A DNA stretch of 64,000 nt from Thermorudis peleae (GTDB lineage Bacteria > Chloroflexota > Chloroflexia > Thermomicrobiales > Thermomicrobiaceae). The stretch covers positions 62,001 to 126,000 of the forward strand of contig NZ_JQMP01000004.1 of NCBI RefSeq assembly GCF_000744775.1, in the 5' to 3' direction. Within the stretch, counting starts at the first letter, position 1. Each line of letters opens with the position of its first letter. Below, piece after piece: positions 36,888-47,200 of the stretch. Below the pieces are notes generated by a model, which saw only the letters and a program-made list of their open reading frames with translations, was not told the DNA's origin and did no database searches. A program made the translations under genes and the position numbers.

Positions 36888-38542
36888 TGGCAGTGGAACA
36901 GACACAGCGGCTGCGCCCGATTGTCGAGGTCGCGACCGAGCTTGGCTTGCAGGAAGACGAGATCGAACTTTACGGGCCTTACAAGGCGAAGGTGCGGCTC
37001 GACGTTTTGCAGCGGCTTCCCGAGGCGACGGCAACGTATGTCCTGGTCAGTGGGATCAATCCAACACCGTTCGGTGAGGGGAAGACTACCGTCACAGTCG
37101 GGCTTGGTCAAGCCTTTGGCCGGCTCGGCAAGCGCTCAGCCATCACGATCCGGCAGTCCTCGCTCGGGCCAGCCTTCGGGACAAAGGGCGCGGGCGCAGG
37201 TGGCGGGGCCGCGCAGGTCGTCCCGTTCCCCGACTTAGCTCTGCATTTCACCGGCGACGGCCATGCCGTCACCACGGCTCACAATCTCTGTGCTGCCTTA
37301 CTCGATAATGCACTTGCCCACCGCCAGATTGCCCTCGATCCGCGTACAATCAGCTGGCCACGAGTACTCGACCTCAACGACCGAGCATTGCGCCGCATCG
37401 TCGTCGGCCTCGGCGACGACGAGAGCCTGGCGCGAGTCACTCGCTTCGACATCACCGCCGCTTCCGAGGTTATGGCGATCCTCGCGCTGGCCCGTGACTA
37501 CCGTGACTTGCGCGCACGGCTCGGCCGCATCGTCCTCGGCTACACCGTCGACCGCCAGCCAGTGACGGCTGAGGAGATCGGTGCCGCAGGCGCGATGGCC
37601 GCCCTGCTGGTCGATGCACTGAAGCCCAACCTGGTGCAGACGCTGGAGGGCACGGCTGCGTTCATCCACGCAGGGCCGTTCGGCAATATCGCGACCGGGA
37701 ACAGCTCCGTTATTGCTGACGTGATCGCCACCCGCCTGGCCGACGTGGTGGTAACAGAAGCAGGCTTTGGCACTGAGCTCGGTGCGGAGAAGTTCTTCCA
37801 TTTAAAGTGCCAAGCAAGCGGGTTAGCACCGCACGTAGCCGTGCTTGTCGCTACAGTGCGCGCTCTCAAAATCCAAGGTGGGCGCAGTGCACGTGAGGCT
37901 GAGTCGGGCGTTGAAGACCTGGCTGGGCTTGAGGCCGGGTTGGTGAACTTAGCCAAGCACATCGAGAACCTGCGCACGTTTGGCGTGCCAGTCGTGGTAG
38001 CCGTCAACCGCTTTCCAAGCGACACTCCGCGCGAGCTTGAGCGCGTGCTAACCGCCGCCCAGGAGTTCGGCGCCGCCGATGCTGCCGTCGCTGACGTCTA
38101 TGCCCGTGGCGGTGAGGGCGGGGTAGAACTCGCCCAGGCTGTATTGCGGGCGGCTGCGCCGACCCCACACTTCCAGCCGCTCTACGAGCCTGACTGGCCG
38201 CTGGAACGTAAGGTAGAAGCAGTGGTACGCACGCTCTACGGGGCAGGCACAGTGCGCTGGAGCACGGCCGCCCGGCGGCAGCTTACGCTGCTGGCCGAGC
38301 ACGGCTACGACCGGCTGCCGATCTGCCTCGCGAAGACGGCGATGTCACTCAGCCCCGATCCCAAACTCATTGGCCGACCTGAGGGCTTCCCAGTAGATGT
38401 ACGCGAGCTGCGCCTGATGGCGGGTGCGGGCTATGTAGCGGTGCTGCTCGGCAATATCCAGACAATGCCCGGCCTCGGCCGTCATCCGCTGGCGGCTGAG
38501 ATCGACATTGACGAACACGGGACGATTCACGGCTTGCGCTGA
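36887..38542 (+). CDS. fhs: Formate-tetrahydrofolate ligase
   Basis: A 551-residue ATP-dependent formyl-THF synthetase. Signatures: GINPTPFGEGKTTVTVGL (P-loop), GAGGGAAQVVPF followed by LHFTGDGHA, and the C-terminal MPGLGRHP. In C1 catabolism it can run backward, making formate and ATP from 10-formyl-THF. Start ATG 36887 overlaps the metF-like stop by one base and has ggaaggga before it. The enzyme for the interconversion in between (FolD) is not in the window. Confidence 0.95.
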   Translation: MAVEQTQRLRPIVEVATELGLQEDEIELYGPYKAKVRLDVLQRLPEATATYVLVSGINPTPFGEGKTTVTVGLGQAFGRLGKRSAITIRQSSLGPAFGTKGAGAGGGAAQVVPFPDLALHFTGDGHAVTTAHNLCAALLDNALAHRQIALDPRTISWPRVLDLNDRALRRIVVGLGDDESLARVTRFDITAASEVMAILALARDYRDLRARLGRIVLGYTVDRQPVTAEEIGAAGAMAALLVDALKPNLVQTLEGTAAFIHAGPFGNIATGNSSVIADVIATRLADVVVTEAGFGTELGAEKFFHLKCQASGLAPHVAVLVATVRALKIQGGRSAREAESGVEDLAGLEAGLVNLAKHIENLRTFGVPVVVAVNRFPSDTPRELERVLTAAQEFGAADAAVADVYARGGEGGVELAQAVLRAAAPTPHFQPLYEPDWPLERKVEAVVRTLYGAGTVRWSTAARRQLTLLAEHGYDRLPICLAKTAMSLSPDPKLIGRPEGFPVDVRELRLMAGAGYVAVLLGNIQTMPGLGRHPLAAEIDIDEHGTIHGLR

Positions 38543-38960
38543 GCCGCGTTCCTCGACATCCCAGCATCCGAAGCGCGGCACTCAGGCTGCGGCACATCGT
38601 CCAACGCATGCATACGATCTGTTCGCCTGACCGTGGCCAGGCGCGTCCTGCTCACGTCGCCTGGCCACTCCCGGTCTGCCCATAGTATCTCAGCGCGGTG
38701 CTACGACTTGTCCATACCCGAACCACCAGCCTCGTCCTCGTGTCCCTGCTGGGCTGCTCTGGCTGGTCGCGTGCTGGTCGAGACAGTTTCCACGAGGCTG
38801 CAATGTTCTGGCGCAAGAACGTGCGGCTTGGGCTCGACGTTGGTCGCGGCCATCCCCTAGGCTGGAACGATATGGCGCGGGAACCCCTGTCTTCTCGCAT
38901 TTTGGTCGATCATACGGCATCGTCGGCTGCGGCGGCTGACGATTGCGGAGGGGTGAAGCG
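38543..38960. other. Intergenic region after fhs
   Basis: About 420 bp with no convincing gene; a 118-codon ORF here (from 38698) has an erratic composition and no recognisable domain. The only clear structure is a perfect 11-bp inverted repeat at 38633-38643 and 38658-38668 with a 14-base loop, perhaps the end of the fhs transcript, although no U run follows. Confidence 0.5.
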
Positions 38961-40448
38961 ATGTCGGCGTCTCCACAGGCAAATGCTGAGGCAGGCGGGA
39001 GCGAGTGCGCCCTCTGGCTTCTGGTGGTGCTCGTGCCAGTACTGTTCTGGCTGAGCGGCGCCTGCGTCAATCACCATCTGAATGGACAGTATCAGGACGC
39101 CGTTCGGCAGCGGCTGGGGAGCAAGGCTGCGCAGGTCATCCGCGCCTATCCGACAGCGCAGGCGGCTTGCGCGCGGCAACTCCTCAACGAGGACTGGTGC
39201 ATGTTAGTGACGTTGAGCACGATCGTGCGGCGCGGCGGGGTGATTGGCGGGCTGGTCAGTATCGGCTTGCTGGTCGTGGTGGCCAACCGTGCCAGGCACG
39301 CCCAGCGCGACCCGACCCAGCTCCCACGCCTGTTCCGGCAGGCAGTCCAGCTCACCAGTCTGACGGCCGCGGGGCTCGGGTTAGGCTACGCCGTCCTCTT
39401 CGGCATCGTCGTTGCACTGGTTCCGATGGTCTTCTTCGGCTTGTTCTTCGGCCGGCTTGCCCTGGGCGTGCTCATCGTGAGTGGACTGGCCGCGTTGCGG
39501 GCGGCGAAGCTGGCGCTCACCTGGGGCAAGCCGCTCAGCCAGCGTGAGCCCTTCGCCGTTGCGCTGAGCCGGGTCGACGCCCCCGCCCTCTGGCGGTTGG
39601 TTGATACGGTCGCGCAGTACGTCGGCACCGCTGCCCCCGACCAGCTCCTGCTGACGCTCGAACCGAACTGCTATGCTGTTGAAGTCCCGGTGCAGATACC
39701 CAGCGGGACCGTGCACGGCCGCACGCTCTGCCTCTCCCTCCCCCTTCTCCGCGTATGGAGCGCCGATGAACTGGCGGCAGTCATTGGGCACGAACTCGCG
39801 CACTTCCACGGGGCCGACACGCGCTATGCCCGTGAGTTCGCGCCAGCCTTGCAGGGAGCACTCACCGCGCTGGGCCACTTGCGACAGACCATCAGCCGCG
39901 ACGTGCGCGCACTGGCCATCCTGCCGTGCATCCCGCTGTTCACCTTCACCGCTGGGCACTTTGTGCTCGCCAGTGCGCACTATTCGCGCCAGCGTGAGCT
40001 GCGTGCCGACGCGCTGGCCGCGCAGCTCGCTGGGGCACGGGCCATCGCAACCGCCCTGGTCAAGGTGGGCGTGGCTGCCGTGGCCTGGGAGCAGTATGCC
40101 GGCATGCTAGTAACCGGCAAGGGCGAGAATCTTCCCCCGGTGAGCACCGCACTGGCCGTGTGCGTCGCCGGGGAACTCAGCCAGCCCGCGCCACCGGCCT
40201 GGGTCGCAGCCGAGCACGTCGGACACCCGGTCGATCGCCATCCGCCACTGTCTCAGCGGCTGCAGGCGCTTGGCCTCACCCTGCATGAAGTCTGGCGACA
40301 GGCGAGCCTCCCCGCCCAACCGGCAAGCCTGCTGGTGCCAGCGTACCCGGTTATCGAACACCAGCTGACCACGCAACTCGTCCAGCTTCTTGGACTGACG
40401 CGCAACGCCAATGCCGCTGGTACACCACCACCGCCACCCACCGCCTGA
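38961..40448 (+). CDS. M48 family membrane metalloprotease
   Basis: A 495-residue membrane protein: one hydrophobic helix near the N-terminus, two or three around residues 90-190, then an M48 peptidase domain with the zinc motif VIGHELAHFHGAD (HExxH) and the downstream glutamate in RQRELRADALAA. M48 (HtpX/Ste24-like) proteases handle damaged membrane proteins or process signals. ATG 38961 is used because ggaggggtgaagcg precedes it; TTG 38943 is less likely. The gene converges with a YccF gene only 19 bp away. Confidence 0.87.
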   Translation: MSASPQANAEAGGSECALWLLVVLVPVLFWLSGACVNHHLNGQYQDAVRQRLGSKAAQVIRAYPTAQAACARQLLNEDWCMLVTLSTIVRRGGVIGGLVSIGLLVVVANRARHAQRDPTQLPRLFRQAVQLTSLTAAGLGLGYAVLFGIVVALVPMVFFGLFFGRLALGVLIVSGLAALRAAKLALTWGKPLSQREPFAVALSRVDAPALWRLVDTVAQYVGTAAPDQLLLTLEPNCYAVEVPVQIPSGTVHGRTLCLSLPLLRVWSADELAAVIGHELAHFHGADTRYAREFAPALQGALTALGHLRQTISRDVRALAILPCIPLFTFTAGHFVLASAHYSRQRELRADALAAQLAGARAIATALVKVGVAAVAWEQYAGMLVTGKGENLPPVSTALAVCVAGELSQPAPPAWVAAEHVGHPVDRHPPLSQRLQALGLTLHEVWRQASLPAQPASLLVPAYPVIEHQLTTQLVQLLGLTRNANAAGTPPPPPTA

Positions 40449-40467
40449 CGGCAGCGGACCGAGTAGG

Positions 40468-40938
40468 CTAAAAGCGCCGCAGCGTCGTCACCGCGGGCAG
40501 GCGGTTCCAGAGCCAGATCGCCAGCGGCAGGCCAATGAGCGTACCTGCACAGAGCCAGGCCAGGACGATCCAGAGCAGCGAGAGCCACCAGCCGATCAGG
40601 ACAAAGTAGACGGCTCGAAGCCAGAACGGCCGTTGCGGGAGTTCCTGCTGGGAGACGAGCACGATGCCCGCACGCTGCTCCACGGTTGTCCGCCGCGTTG
40701 GCTCACGGAGCGTTGCAATGCGGGGCACGTTGTTGATCATGGCCAAGCCAATTGGCATGGTGAGAATCAGCACAATCAGCAACCAGGCCAGCAACGACCA
40801 GGCTAACGAGGCCCAACTCCCGATGAAGATGAACCAGAACAGGGTAACCAGGAAGCTTGGGCCACGGCTCGGCATCTCGACGATCACAATGCGTTGCCCA
40901 TCGTTGGGCGGAGGCGGCAGTTCGTTTGACGCGGTCAC
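40468..40938 (-). CDS. YccF domain membrane protein
   Basis: A 156-residue protein with two similar halves, each with hydrophobic helices and the pattern IGSWASLAWSLLAWLL / IGWWLSLLWIVLAWLC followed by G.PLA or GLAM and N.(L/V)P, the repeated YccF (DUF307) unit. GTG 40938 has gaggaggaac upstream; earlier in-frame codons look non-coding. Function is unknown; some YccF proteins occur near stress genes. Confidence 0.75.
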   Translation of the reverse strand: MTASNELPPPPNDGQRIVIVEMPSRGPSFLVTLFWFIFIGSWASLAWSLLAWLLIVLILTMPIGLAMINNVPRIATLREPTRRTTVEQRAGIVLVSQQELPQRPFWLRAVYFVLIGWWLSLLWIVLAWLCAGTLIGLPLAIWLWNRLPAVTTLRRF

Positions 40939-41354
40939 AGCCGTTCCTCCTCTCTCTCCACCGTGGGCCTCTTTGGCTCCGCGGCGCCGTGCACCACCCA
41001 GACGGCGCGTCGCAGCGCATGGCAGCACCGGCATGCCGATCGCCGTCCACGCCTCGCACTCTCCGCAGTGGATGTCTCCAGCCACCATTAGTATCAATGC
41101 ATGGGAAACGAGAAGGGTGGGGTTCCCCTTATTTCCACTGCTTCGTGTACCGCCTTCGAACGTGAAGGGGAGCCAGGATGGTGGGTTCCCCCTTTACCGT
41201 TTCCACTGCTTCCCACTCGAGCCGTTCTCCCGCGCTCAGGTGCCTCTCCTTCAGTTTCCGCACCGAGACGTCGACATCATCACGTGATGCACGTCTTGAC
41301 GCCCTGCAGGTGAATCGGTCATCCTGTTCGGGGAAGGCACAAGGAGGTGGCGGG
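40939..41354. promoter_or_regulatory. Upstream region of the DISARM-like island with repeats
   Basis: 416 bp without a gene. It contains an imperfect direct repeat, GGTGG(G)GTTCCCC...TTTCCACTGCTTC at 41117-41144 and 41180-41212 (the 13-base end identical, 68 bp apart), and a perfect 12-bp palindrome CATCACGTGATG at 41278-41289, 65 bp before the DrmD-like start. These look like operator or promoter elements for the island; no -10/-35 pair is clear. Confidence 0.5.
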
Positions 41355-44270
41355 ATGAGCGTGCAGCCTGGGTCTGTGGTGCGGTTTCGCCATCGCCAGT
41401 GGGTGGTGCTGCCTGGCGACGACGTGGCGACGCTCGTGTTACGCCCCCTCACTGCCACGACGGACGATGCCATCATCGTCCACCGCGAGCTCGCCCAGTT
41501 ACTTGGCCACACCGTGCCGAGCGAGCGCATCGAGCCCGATCACTTCCCCATGCCCGACGCCCAGGCCATCGCCGATGCCGAGGCAGTGCGGTTGCTCTGG
41601 CAGGCCACGCGCTTGCAACTGCGGGAAGGAGCGGCACCCTTGCGCTCGCTAGGGCGCATCAGCGTGCGGCCACGGCCGTACCAGCTTGTCCCGTTGCTCA
41701 TGGCCCTCCGCCTCGCCCCGGTGCGACTACTCATCGCCGACGACGTCGGTGTCGGCAAGACGGTCGAAGCGGGCCTGATCGCCCGTGAGCTTCTTGATGC
41801 GGGCGATGCCCAGCGGCTGGCCGTCCTCTGCCCACCTGCACTCTGCGACCAATGGGCGACTGAGTTACGCGAGAAATTTCACCTCGAACCGGTCATTGTC
41901 GGCCCAGCGACACTCGGCCAGCTCGAGCGCCAGCTCCCCCCAGGCCGCTCCCTCTACCAGCACTACCGGGTGACGGTCATCAGCATCGACTTTCTCAAGC
42001 TGCCGCGCAACCGTGAGCCGTTCCTGCAGCACCCGCCCGACCTTGTCATCGTCGACGAAGCGCACGGTGTCGTTCCCGCAGGTGCTGGCGAGCGCGACCC
42101 GCGGCACTTGCGCTATGAACTCGTCTCAAAACTGGCACGCGATCCGCTCCGCCATCTGATCCTCTTGACGGCTACGCCACACAGCGGTATCCGCGATGCC
42201 TTCCAGCGTTTGCTCGGCTTGCTTAACCCGAGTTTTGCCAGCTGGCCACTCGACCAGCTCACGCCACAGCAGCAGCGTGAACTGGCCCGGCACCTCATCC
42301 AGCGCACCCGCGCCGACATCATCACCCAGTGGCCGGAAGCCCGCACGCTCTACCCCACACGCCAGGCGATCGAGCGCACCTACACGTTGTCGCTACCGTA
42401 CCGCCAGTTCTTCGAAGAGACTTTCGCCTTCTGCCGTGACCTCGTTGAGCGCAGCCGGAACTTACCCGATCGCCAGCGCCGTTTCCAGTGGTGGGCCGCC
42501 CTCACGTTGCTGCGCTGCGTGATGTCGAGCCCCCATGCCGGTGCCGAGGCGCTCGCACGCCGCCATGCCGCCCACGACGACGAGGCGACAGCGCTCATCC
42601 CCCTCCTCTGGGCAGATGAGGGCAGCGAGGAAGACGACCGTAGCGGCCTCGCGCTCGACCCGAGCGAGCGTCTTCCGAGCGACGAAGTACCGGCCACGCA
42701 ACTCGAAGCCGCAATCGTTGCGCCAAACGGCCTCGCGGAGGCAACCAAGCGCCGGCTTCGCCAACTCGAGCGGCTGGCCCGCGCAATCGCCCCGGCTGAC
42801 GACTCCAAATTGCAGCAGTGTATCGCGATCGTCCGCGAATTGATCGAGCAGGGCCGCAACCCGGTCATCTGGTGCATCTTCATCGACACGGCAGAGTATC
42901 TGGCAGCGCACTTGAAGCAGGCGCTGGCTGCCGCTGCCCCTGATGCCGCCGTCGGCTGTGTCACCGGCCGCCTCGGCGACGAAGAGCGCCGCGCCCGTGT
43001 CGCCGAATTGCTGCAGGCGCCGCGTCGGGTGCTGGTGGCGACCGACTGCCTCAGCGAAGGCGTGAACCTGCAGGAGGGGTTCGACGCCGTTATCCACTAC
43101 GACCTGCCGTGGAATCCGAACCGGCTCGAGCAACGTGAGGGGCGCGTCGACCGCTTTGGCCAGCCGCAGCCCACCGTGACCGCCGTCCGCTACTATGGCC
43201 GCGATAACCCCGTCGATGCCGAAGTTGTCGAGGTGCTGATCCGCAAGGCGACCCAGATCCGCCAGGCCCTCGGTGTACACGTGCCGGTGCCTGAGGACGA
43301 AGGCTGGCTGGCCGAGTTGCTCGTTCACCGTCTCTTCGAGCGGCCACGCCAGGCCCAGCTCGCGCTCCCCTTCGGCCCTGACCCGACCGAACAGCTCCTC
43401 CAACGCTGGGATGAAGACTCCCAACGCGAGCGGGCTCGCCGCACCCGCTTCGCACAAGCCGCCATCGACCCAGCAGCAGCAATCGAGGAACTCAACGCCT
43501 GCGATGCCGTCCTCGGTACGGAAGCTGACGTTCGCGATTTCGTGCTCGGCGCCGGCCAGCGCCTCGGGCTCCACTTTGTGCCCGACGAGGCGCAGCCAGG
43601 GGTATGGACGATCGACCTCAGCCCGGCTGCGCTGGTGACGGTGCCCGATGCGCTCCGTCTCGCCCTCCCCCGTGACCAGCGCGCCGGACGCTGGCGCATC
43701 ACCTTCGCTGATCCTCCGCCGGCCGGCGTGACCGCCCTGGTCCGCAACCATCCCTTCGTCGCCACTTTGGCACGCTATCTCTTCGAGCTCGCCTTCAGCG
43801 GACAGGCCACTGCCGCGGTAGCGCGGGTGGGTGTCGTCCGCACGAGCCTGGTGCGCGCCGTCACGGCCCTGGCCTTGCTCCGGGTACGCTACGCGGTCAG
43901 CCGGCCGAACCGACCTGACACCGTGCTTGAGGAAGCGCTCGTCGTTGGCTACGACCTGCTCGCTGAAACCTGGCTCGAGCCCGACCAGGCCCTGCCGCTG
44001 CTGGAACAGGCGCGCCCTGAGGCCGAGGTCGCGCTCGGCGAACGGCGCGAACTCGCCGCGTTTGCCCTGGACACGCTTGCGCCGCTCCTGACCCAGCCCG
44101 AACCACACGGCCCGCTGGGCATGCTCCTCGAGCGCCGAGCCGAGGCACTGCGTGCGGCATACCAACGGGTGCGCGAGGCAGCCCAAGCCAGCAAGCGCGG
44201 GCTCGACGTCCACCCGCTCTGGCCGCCTGACCTTGTCGCCCTGCTGGTCGCACAGCCGCGGCTGGGATAA
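41355..44270 (+). CDS. drmD: DrmD-like SNF2 helicase (DISARM class 1)
   Basis: A 971-residue SNF2-family ATPase. Motif I is IADDVGVGKTVEAGLI (about residue 130), motif II LVIVDEAHG, motif III LLTATPHSG, and the second RecA lobe has ATDCLSEGVNLQ and LEQREGRVDRFGQ. The family layout, long C-terminal part and an adjacent Eco57I-like methyltransferase are those of DrmD in class 1 DISARM phage defence; RapA-like helicases are the alternative. ATG 41355 follows aaggaggtggcggg; the frame opens earlier without a site. The methyltransferase starts 29 bp later, so both are likely cotranscribed. Confidence 0.85.
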   Translation: MSVQPGSVVRFRHRQWVVLPGDDVATLVLRPLTATTDDAIIVHRELAQLLGHTVPSERIEPDHFPMPDAQAIADAEAVRLLWQATRLQLREGAAPLRSLGRISVRPRPYQLVPLLMALRLAPVRLLIADDVGVGKTVEAGLIARELLDAGDAQRLAVLCPPALCDQWATELREKFHLEPVIVGPATLGQLERQLPPGRSLYQHYRVTVISIDFLKLPRNREPFLQHPPDLVIVDEAHGVVPAGAGERDPRHLRYELVSKLARDPLRHLILLTATPHSGIRDAFQRLLGLLNPSFASWPLDQLTPQQQRELARHLIQRTRADIITQWPEARTLYPTRQAIERTYTLSLPYRQFFEETFAFCRDLVERSRNLPDRQRRFQWWAALTLLRCVMSSPHAGAEALARRHAAHDDEATALIPLLWADEGSEEDDRSGLALDPSERLPSDEVPATQLEAAIVAPNGLAEATKRRLRQLERLARAIAPADDSKLQQCIAIVRELIEQGRNPVIWCIFIDTAEYLAAHLKQALAAAAPDAAVGCVTGRLGDEERRARVAELLQAPRRVLVATDCLSEGVNLQEGFDAVIHYDLPWNPNRLEQREGRVDRFGQPQPTVTAVRYYGRDNPVDAEVVEVLIRKATQIRQALGVHVPVPEDEGWLAELLVHRLFERPRQAQLALPFGPDPTEQLLQRWDEDSQRERARRTRFAQAAIDPAAAIEELNACDAVLGTEADVRDFVLGAGQRLGLHFVPDEAQPGVWTIDLSPAALVTVPDALRLALPRDQRAGRWRITFADPPPAGVTALVRNHPFVATLARYLFELAFSGQATAAVARVGVVRTSLVRAVTALALLRVRYAVSRPNRPDTVLEEALVVGYDLLAETWLEPDQALPLLEQARPEAEVALGERRELAAFALDTLAPLLTQPEPHGPLGMLLERRAEALRAAYQRVREAAQASKRGLDVHPLWPPDLVALLVAQPRLG

Positions 44271-44299
44271 CCTGCTGACTGTTTGAGAGGAGGATCGTC

Positions 44300-47200
44300 A
44301 TGGCCCTTACTCTGGAACGCCCTTTGACCAGTGCGCCAGCCCAGACGAGCGCTGGTGTGCGTCTGGTCGGTGGGCTCTTCGTCCCCGACTTGCTCGACCA
44401 GCTGCGGACCGATCCGACCTCACTCGACGGTCAGCGCCCAAGCGACTTCGGCTTCCCCGACGACCGCGCCCTGCGCGACGACATCGCTGAGGCCTACCGT
44501 GATGCCCTCGCCTGGTGGGACGTCTTTCAGCGCCGCCTCGCCCGCGTGCCCAAAGACGACCGTGCCGTTAGCCTGACCCGGGAGGAGTGGGTGCTCCCGC
44601 TGTTTCACCGCCTCGGCTACGAGCTCGTGCGCAACCCACGCGCCTACGAACTCGACGGGCAAACCTACGCCATTTCGCACCGGGCCGGCGAGAACGACGA
44701 CGCCCCGCCTGTCCACATCGCCGGGGCACGCCAGGAACTCGGCCGCGTCGATCCCTCCGGCCGACCGCGCCTCTCGCCTCACGCCCTTGTCCAGGAGTTC
44801 CTCAACCGCTCCGGCCAGCTCTGGGGCATCGCGACTAACGGTCTCACCCTCCGCCTGCTGCGCACATCGCCGCGGCTGCGCACTGAGACGTATGTCGAGT
44901 TCGATCTCGCTGCCATCTTCAGCGGCGAGCGCTATGGCGACTTCGTCGTCCTTTACCGGCTGCTCCACCGTAGCCGCCTCCCCACCGGACTGGAAGATGC
45001 CCCGTATTGCTGGCTGGAGCGCTATCACCAGCAGGGACAGGAGCAAGGAGCACGCGCCCGCGACCGGCTACGCGACGGCGTCGAGCGCGCTTTGCTGGCG
45101 CTCGGCAACGGCTTCCTGCGCCACCCGGCGAACGAAGCGCTACGCCAGCAGGTTGCAGCCGGTGAACTCTCCGCCAGCCGCTACTATGAGCTGCTCTTGC
45201 GCGTGGTTTACCGCCTGCTCTTCTTGCTCGTCACCGAGGAGCGCGGCCTGCTCGGCGGCAATACGATCTACTGGCAGGGCTATAGCCTCACCCGTCTCCG
45301 CCGCCTGGTCGAGGAATCGGCTCGCGACGACTATGACGACCTCTGGGCTGGCCTGCTCGCCCTCTTCCAGGTGCTACGCGATTCCACCCCGCAAGCCGAT
45401 GGCCAGCCGCTGGCCGCCCGGCTCGACCTGCCGGTGCTCGACGGCGACCTCTTCCGCGCTGAGCCATTCGAAGCATGGCGGCTCACCAACCGCGCCCTCC
45501 TCGACGCGCTCGCCGGCCTCTCCTTGCTGGCCGACGAGCAGGGTACCGTGCGACGCATTAACTACGCGGCGCTCGACGTCGAGGAGCTCGGCTCCGTCTA
45601 CGAGAGCCTGCTCGACCATGCCCCCGTCCTCGACCTTGCCGCCAGCGAGCCATTCAGCTTTGTCCAGGGGCAGGGTCTCGAGCGCAAGTCGACCGGCTCC
45701 TACTACACCCCGCCGGAACTCGTGCGCGAGCTGGTCGCCAGTGCGCTCGAGCCAGTGCTCGCGGCCCGGCTGCGCGGCAAAAAGACCAAAGACGAGCAGG
45801 AGCAGGTGATCCTCTCCCTCAAGGTCTGCGATCCAGCCGCCGGCTCCGGCCACTTCCTGCTGGCCGCTGCCCGCCGGCTCGCTCGCGAGCTGGCCCGGGT
45901 TCGCACCGGCGAGCAGGAACCAGCGCCCGAGACCGTGCGCGAAGCCCTGCGCGACGTCATTGCCCACTGCCTCTACGCCGTCGATAAGAACCCACTGGCC
46001 GTCGAACTCTGCAAGGTCGCGCTCTGGATCGAGGCCCATGTCCCCGGCCAGCCGCTCACCTTCCTCGACCACCGGATCAAGTGCGGCGACTCGCTGGTCG
46101 GCGTCTTCGACCTTGCAGTATTGCGGGATGGTATCCCCGACGAGGCATACGAGCGCGACGACGCGGCCGAGAAAGCGAAGGCGAGCAGCATCAAGCGACG
46201 CAACCGCCAGGAACGGGCTGGCCAGCTCACCCTCACGGCCGACGTTGTCGCCTTCGACAAGACGCTGCTCGACTTGGGGCGTCTCACTGAACATGTCGCG
46301 CAGATGCCCGAACGGACAATTGACGAGCGGCGGGCTAAAGAGCAGGCGTACCAGCAACTGCAGCGTGATCCCCGCTTCCGCCGCCTGCAGGCTGCCTGCG
46401 ACCTCTGGACGGCGGCCTTCTTCGCCGACCTGCGCCAGAGCGAGACCGTGCCGACGACCGACCACGTGCGCCAGGCCCTGGCCGGCACGCTCCACGATGC
46501 CCGCCTCACCGGCGCAGCCCAGGCGCTGGCCAGCGAGTTGCGCTTCTTCCACTGGCCGCTCGCGTTCCCGGACGTCTTCGTCCACGGCGGCTTCGACGTC
46601 GTCCTCGCCAACCCGCCATGGGAGCGAGTGAAGCTACAGGAAGAAGAGTTCTTCCGCGTCCGCGCCCCTCAGGTTGCCAGCGCTTCCAATGCAGCTGAAC
46701 GCAAGCGCCGCATCGCCGCGCTCGCCGACCAGGATCCAGCGCTCTATGCTGAATACCAGCAGGCGCTCCGCGCCGCCCAGGGCCAGAGCCGCTTTGTGCG
46801 CCAGAGCGGCCGCTTCCCACACGGTGGCCGGGGCGATGTCAACACCTACGCCGTCTTCACTGAACTCGCCTGGCACATGCTGGCGGCGAATGGCCGTGCT
46901 GGTCTCGTCATCCCGACCGGAATCGCGACCGACGACACCACCAAGCATCTCTTCGGAGCACTCGTCGCCAGGCGGGCGCTTGTCAGCCTCTTCGACTTCG
47001 AGAACCGCCGCGCGATCTTCCCAGGAGTGCACCGGAGCTATAAATTCTGCTTGCTGACGCTGACGCACAGTGAGCTGAGCGAGCCCGCCCGCTTCGCCTT
47101 CTACCTCCACCGGGTCGACGACCTGCGTGATCCGGAGCGCGTCTTCAGCCTGAGCCCCGCGGACTTTGCCCTGATCAACCCCAACACCCACACCTGCCCG

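Noticed and set aside
38698-39054. 118-codon ORF before the M48 protease
   Set aside because: It overlaps the supported protease start in another frame and has no coherent domain.
41117-41212. CRISPR array
   Set aside because: Only two imperfect copies, no third repeat at the same interval and no cas genes in the window.
42462-44213. 583-codon open frame antisense to the DrmD-like gene
   Set aside because: Its composition mirrors the high-GC helicase gene, and no domain is recognisable; the plus frame has all SNF2 motifs. It is a shadow frame.
45374-46585. 403-codon minus-strand frame inside the methyltransferase gene
   Set aside because: It covers the SAM-motif region of the plus gene and has no family features of its own.
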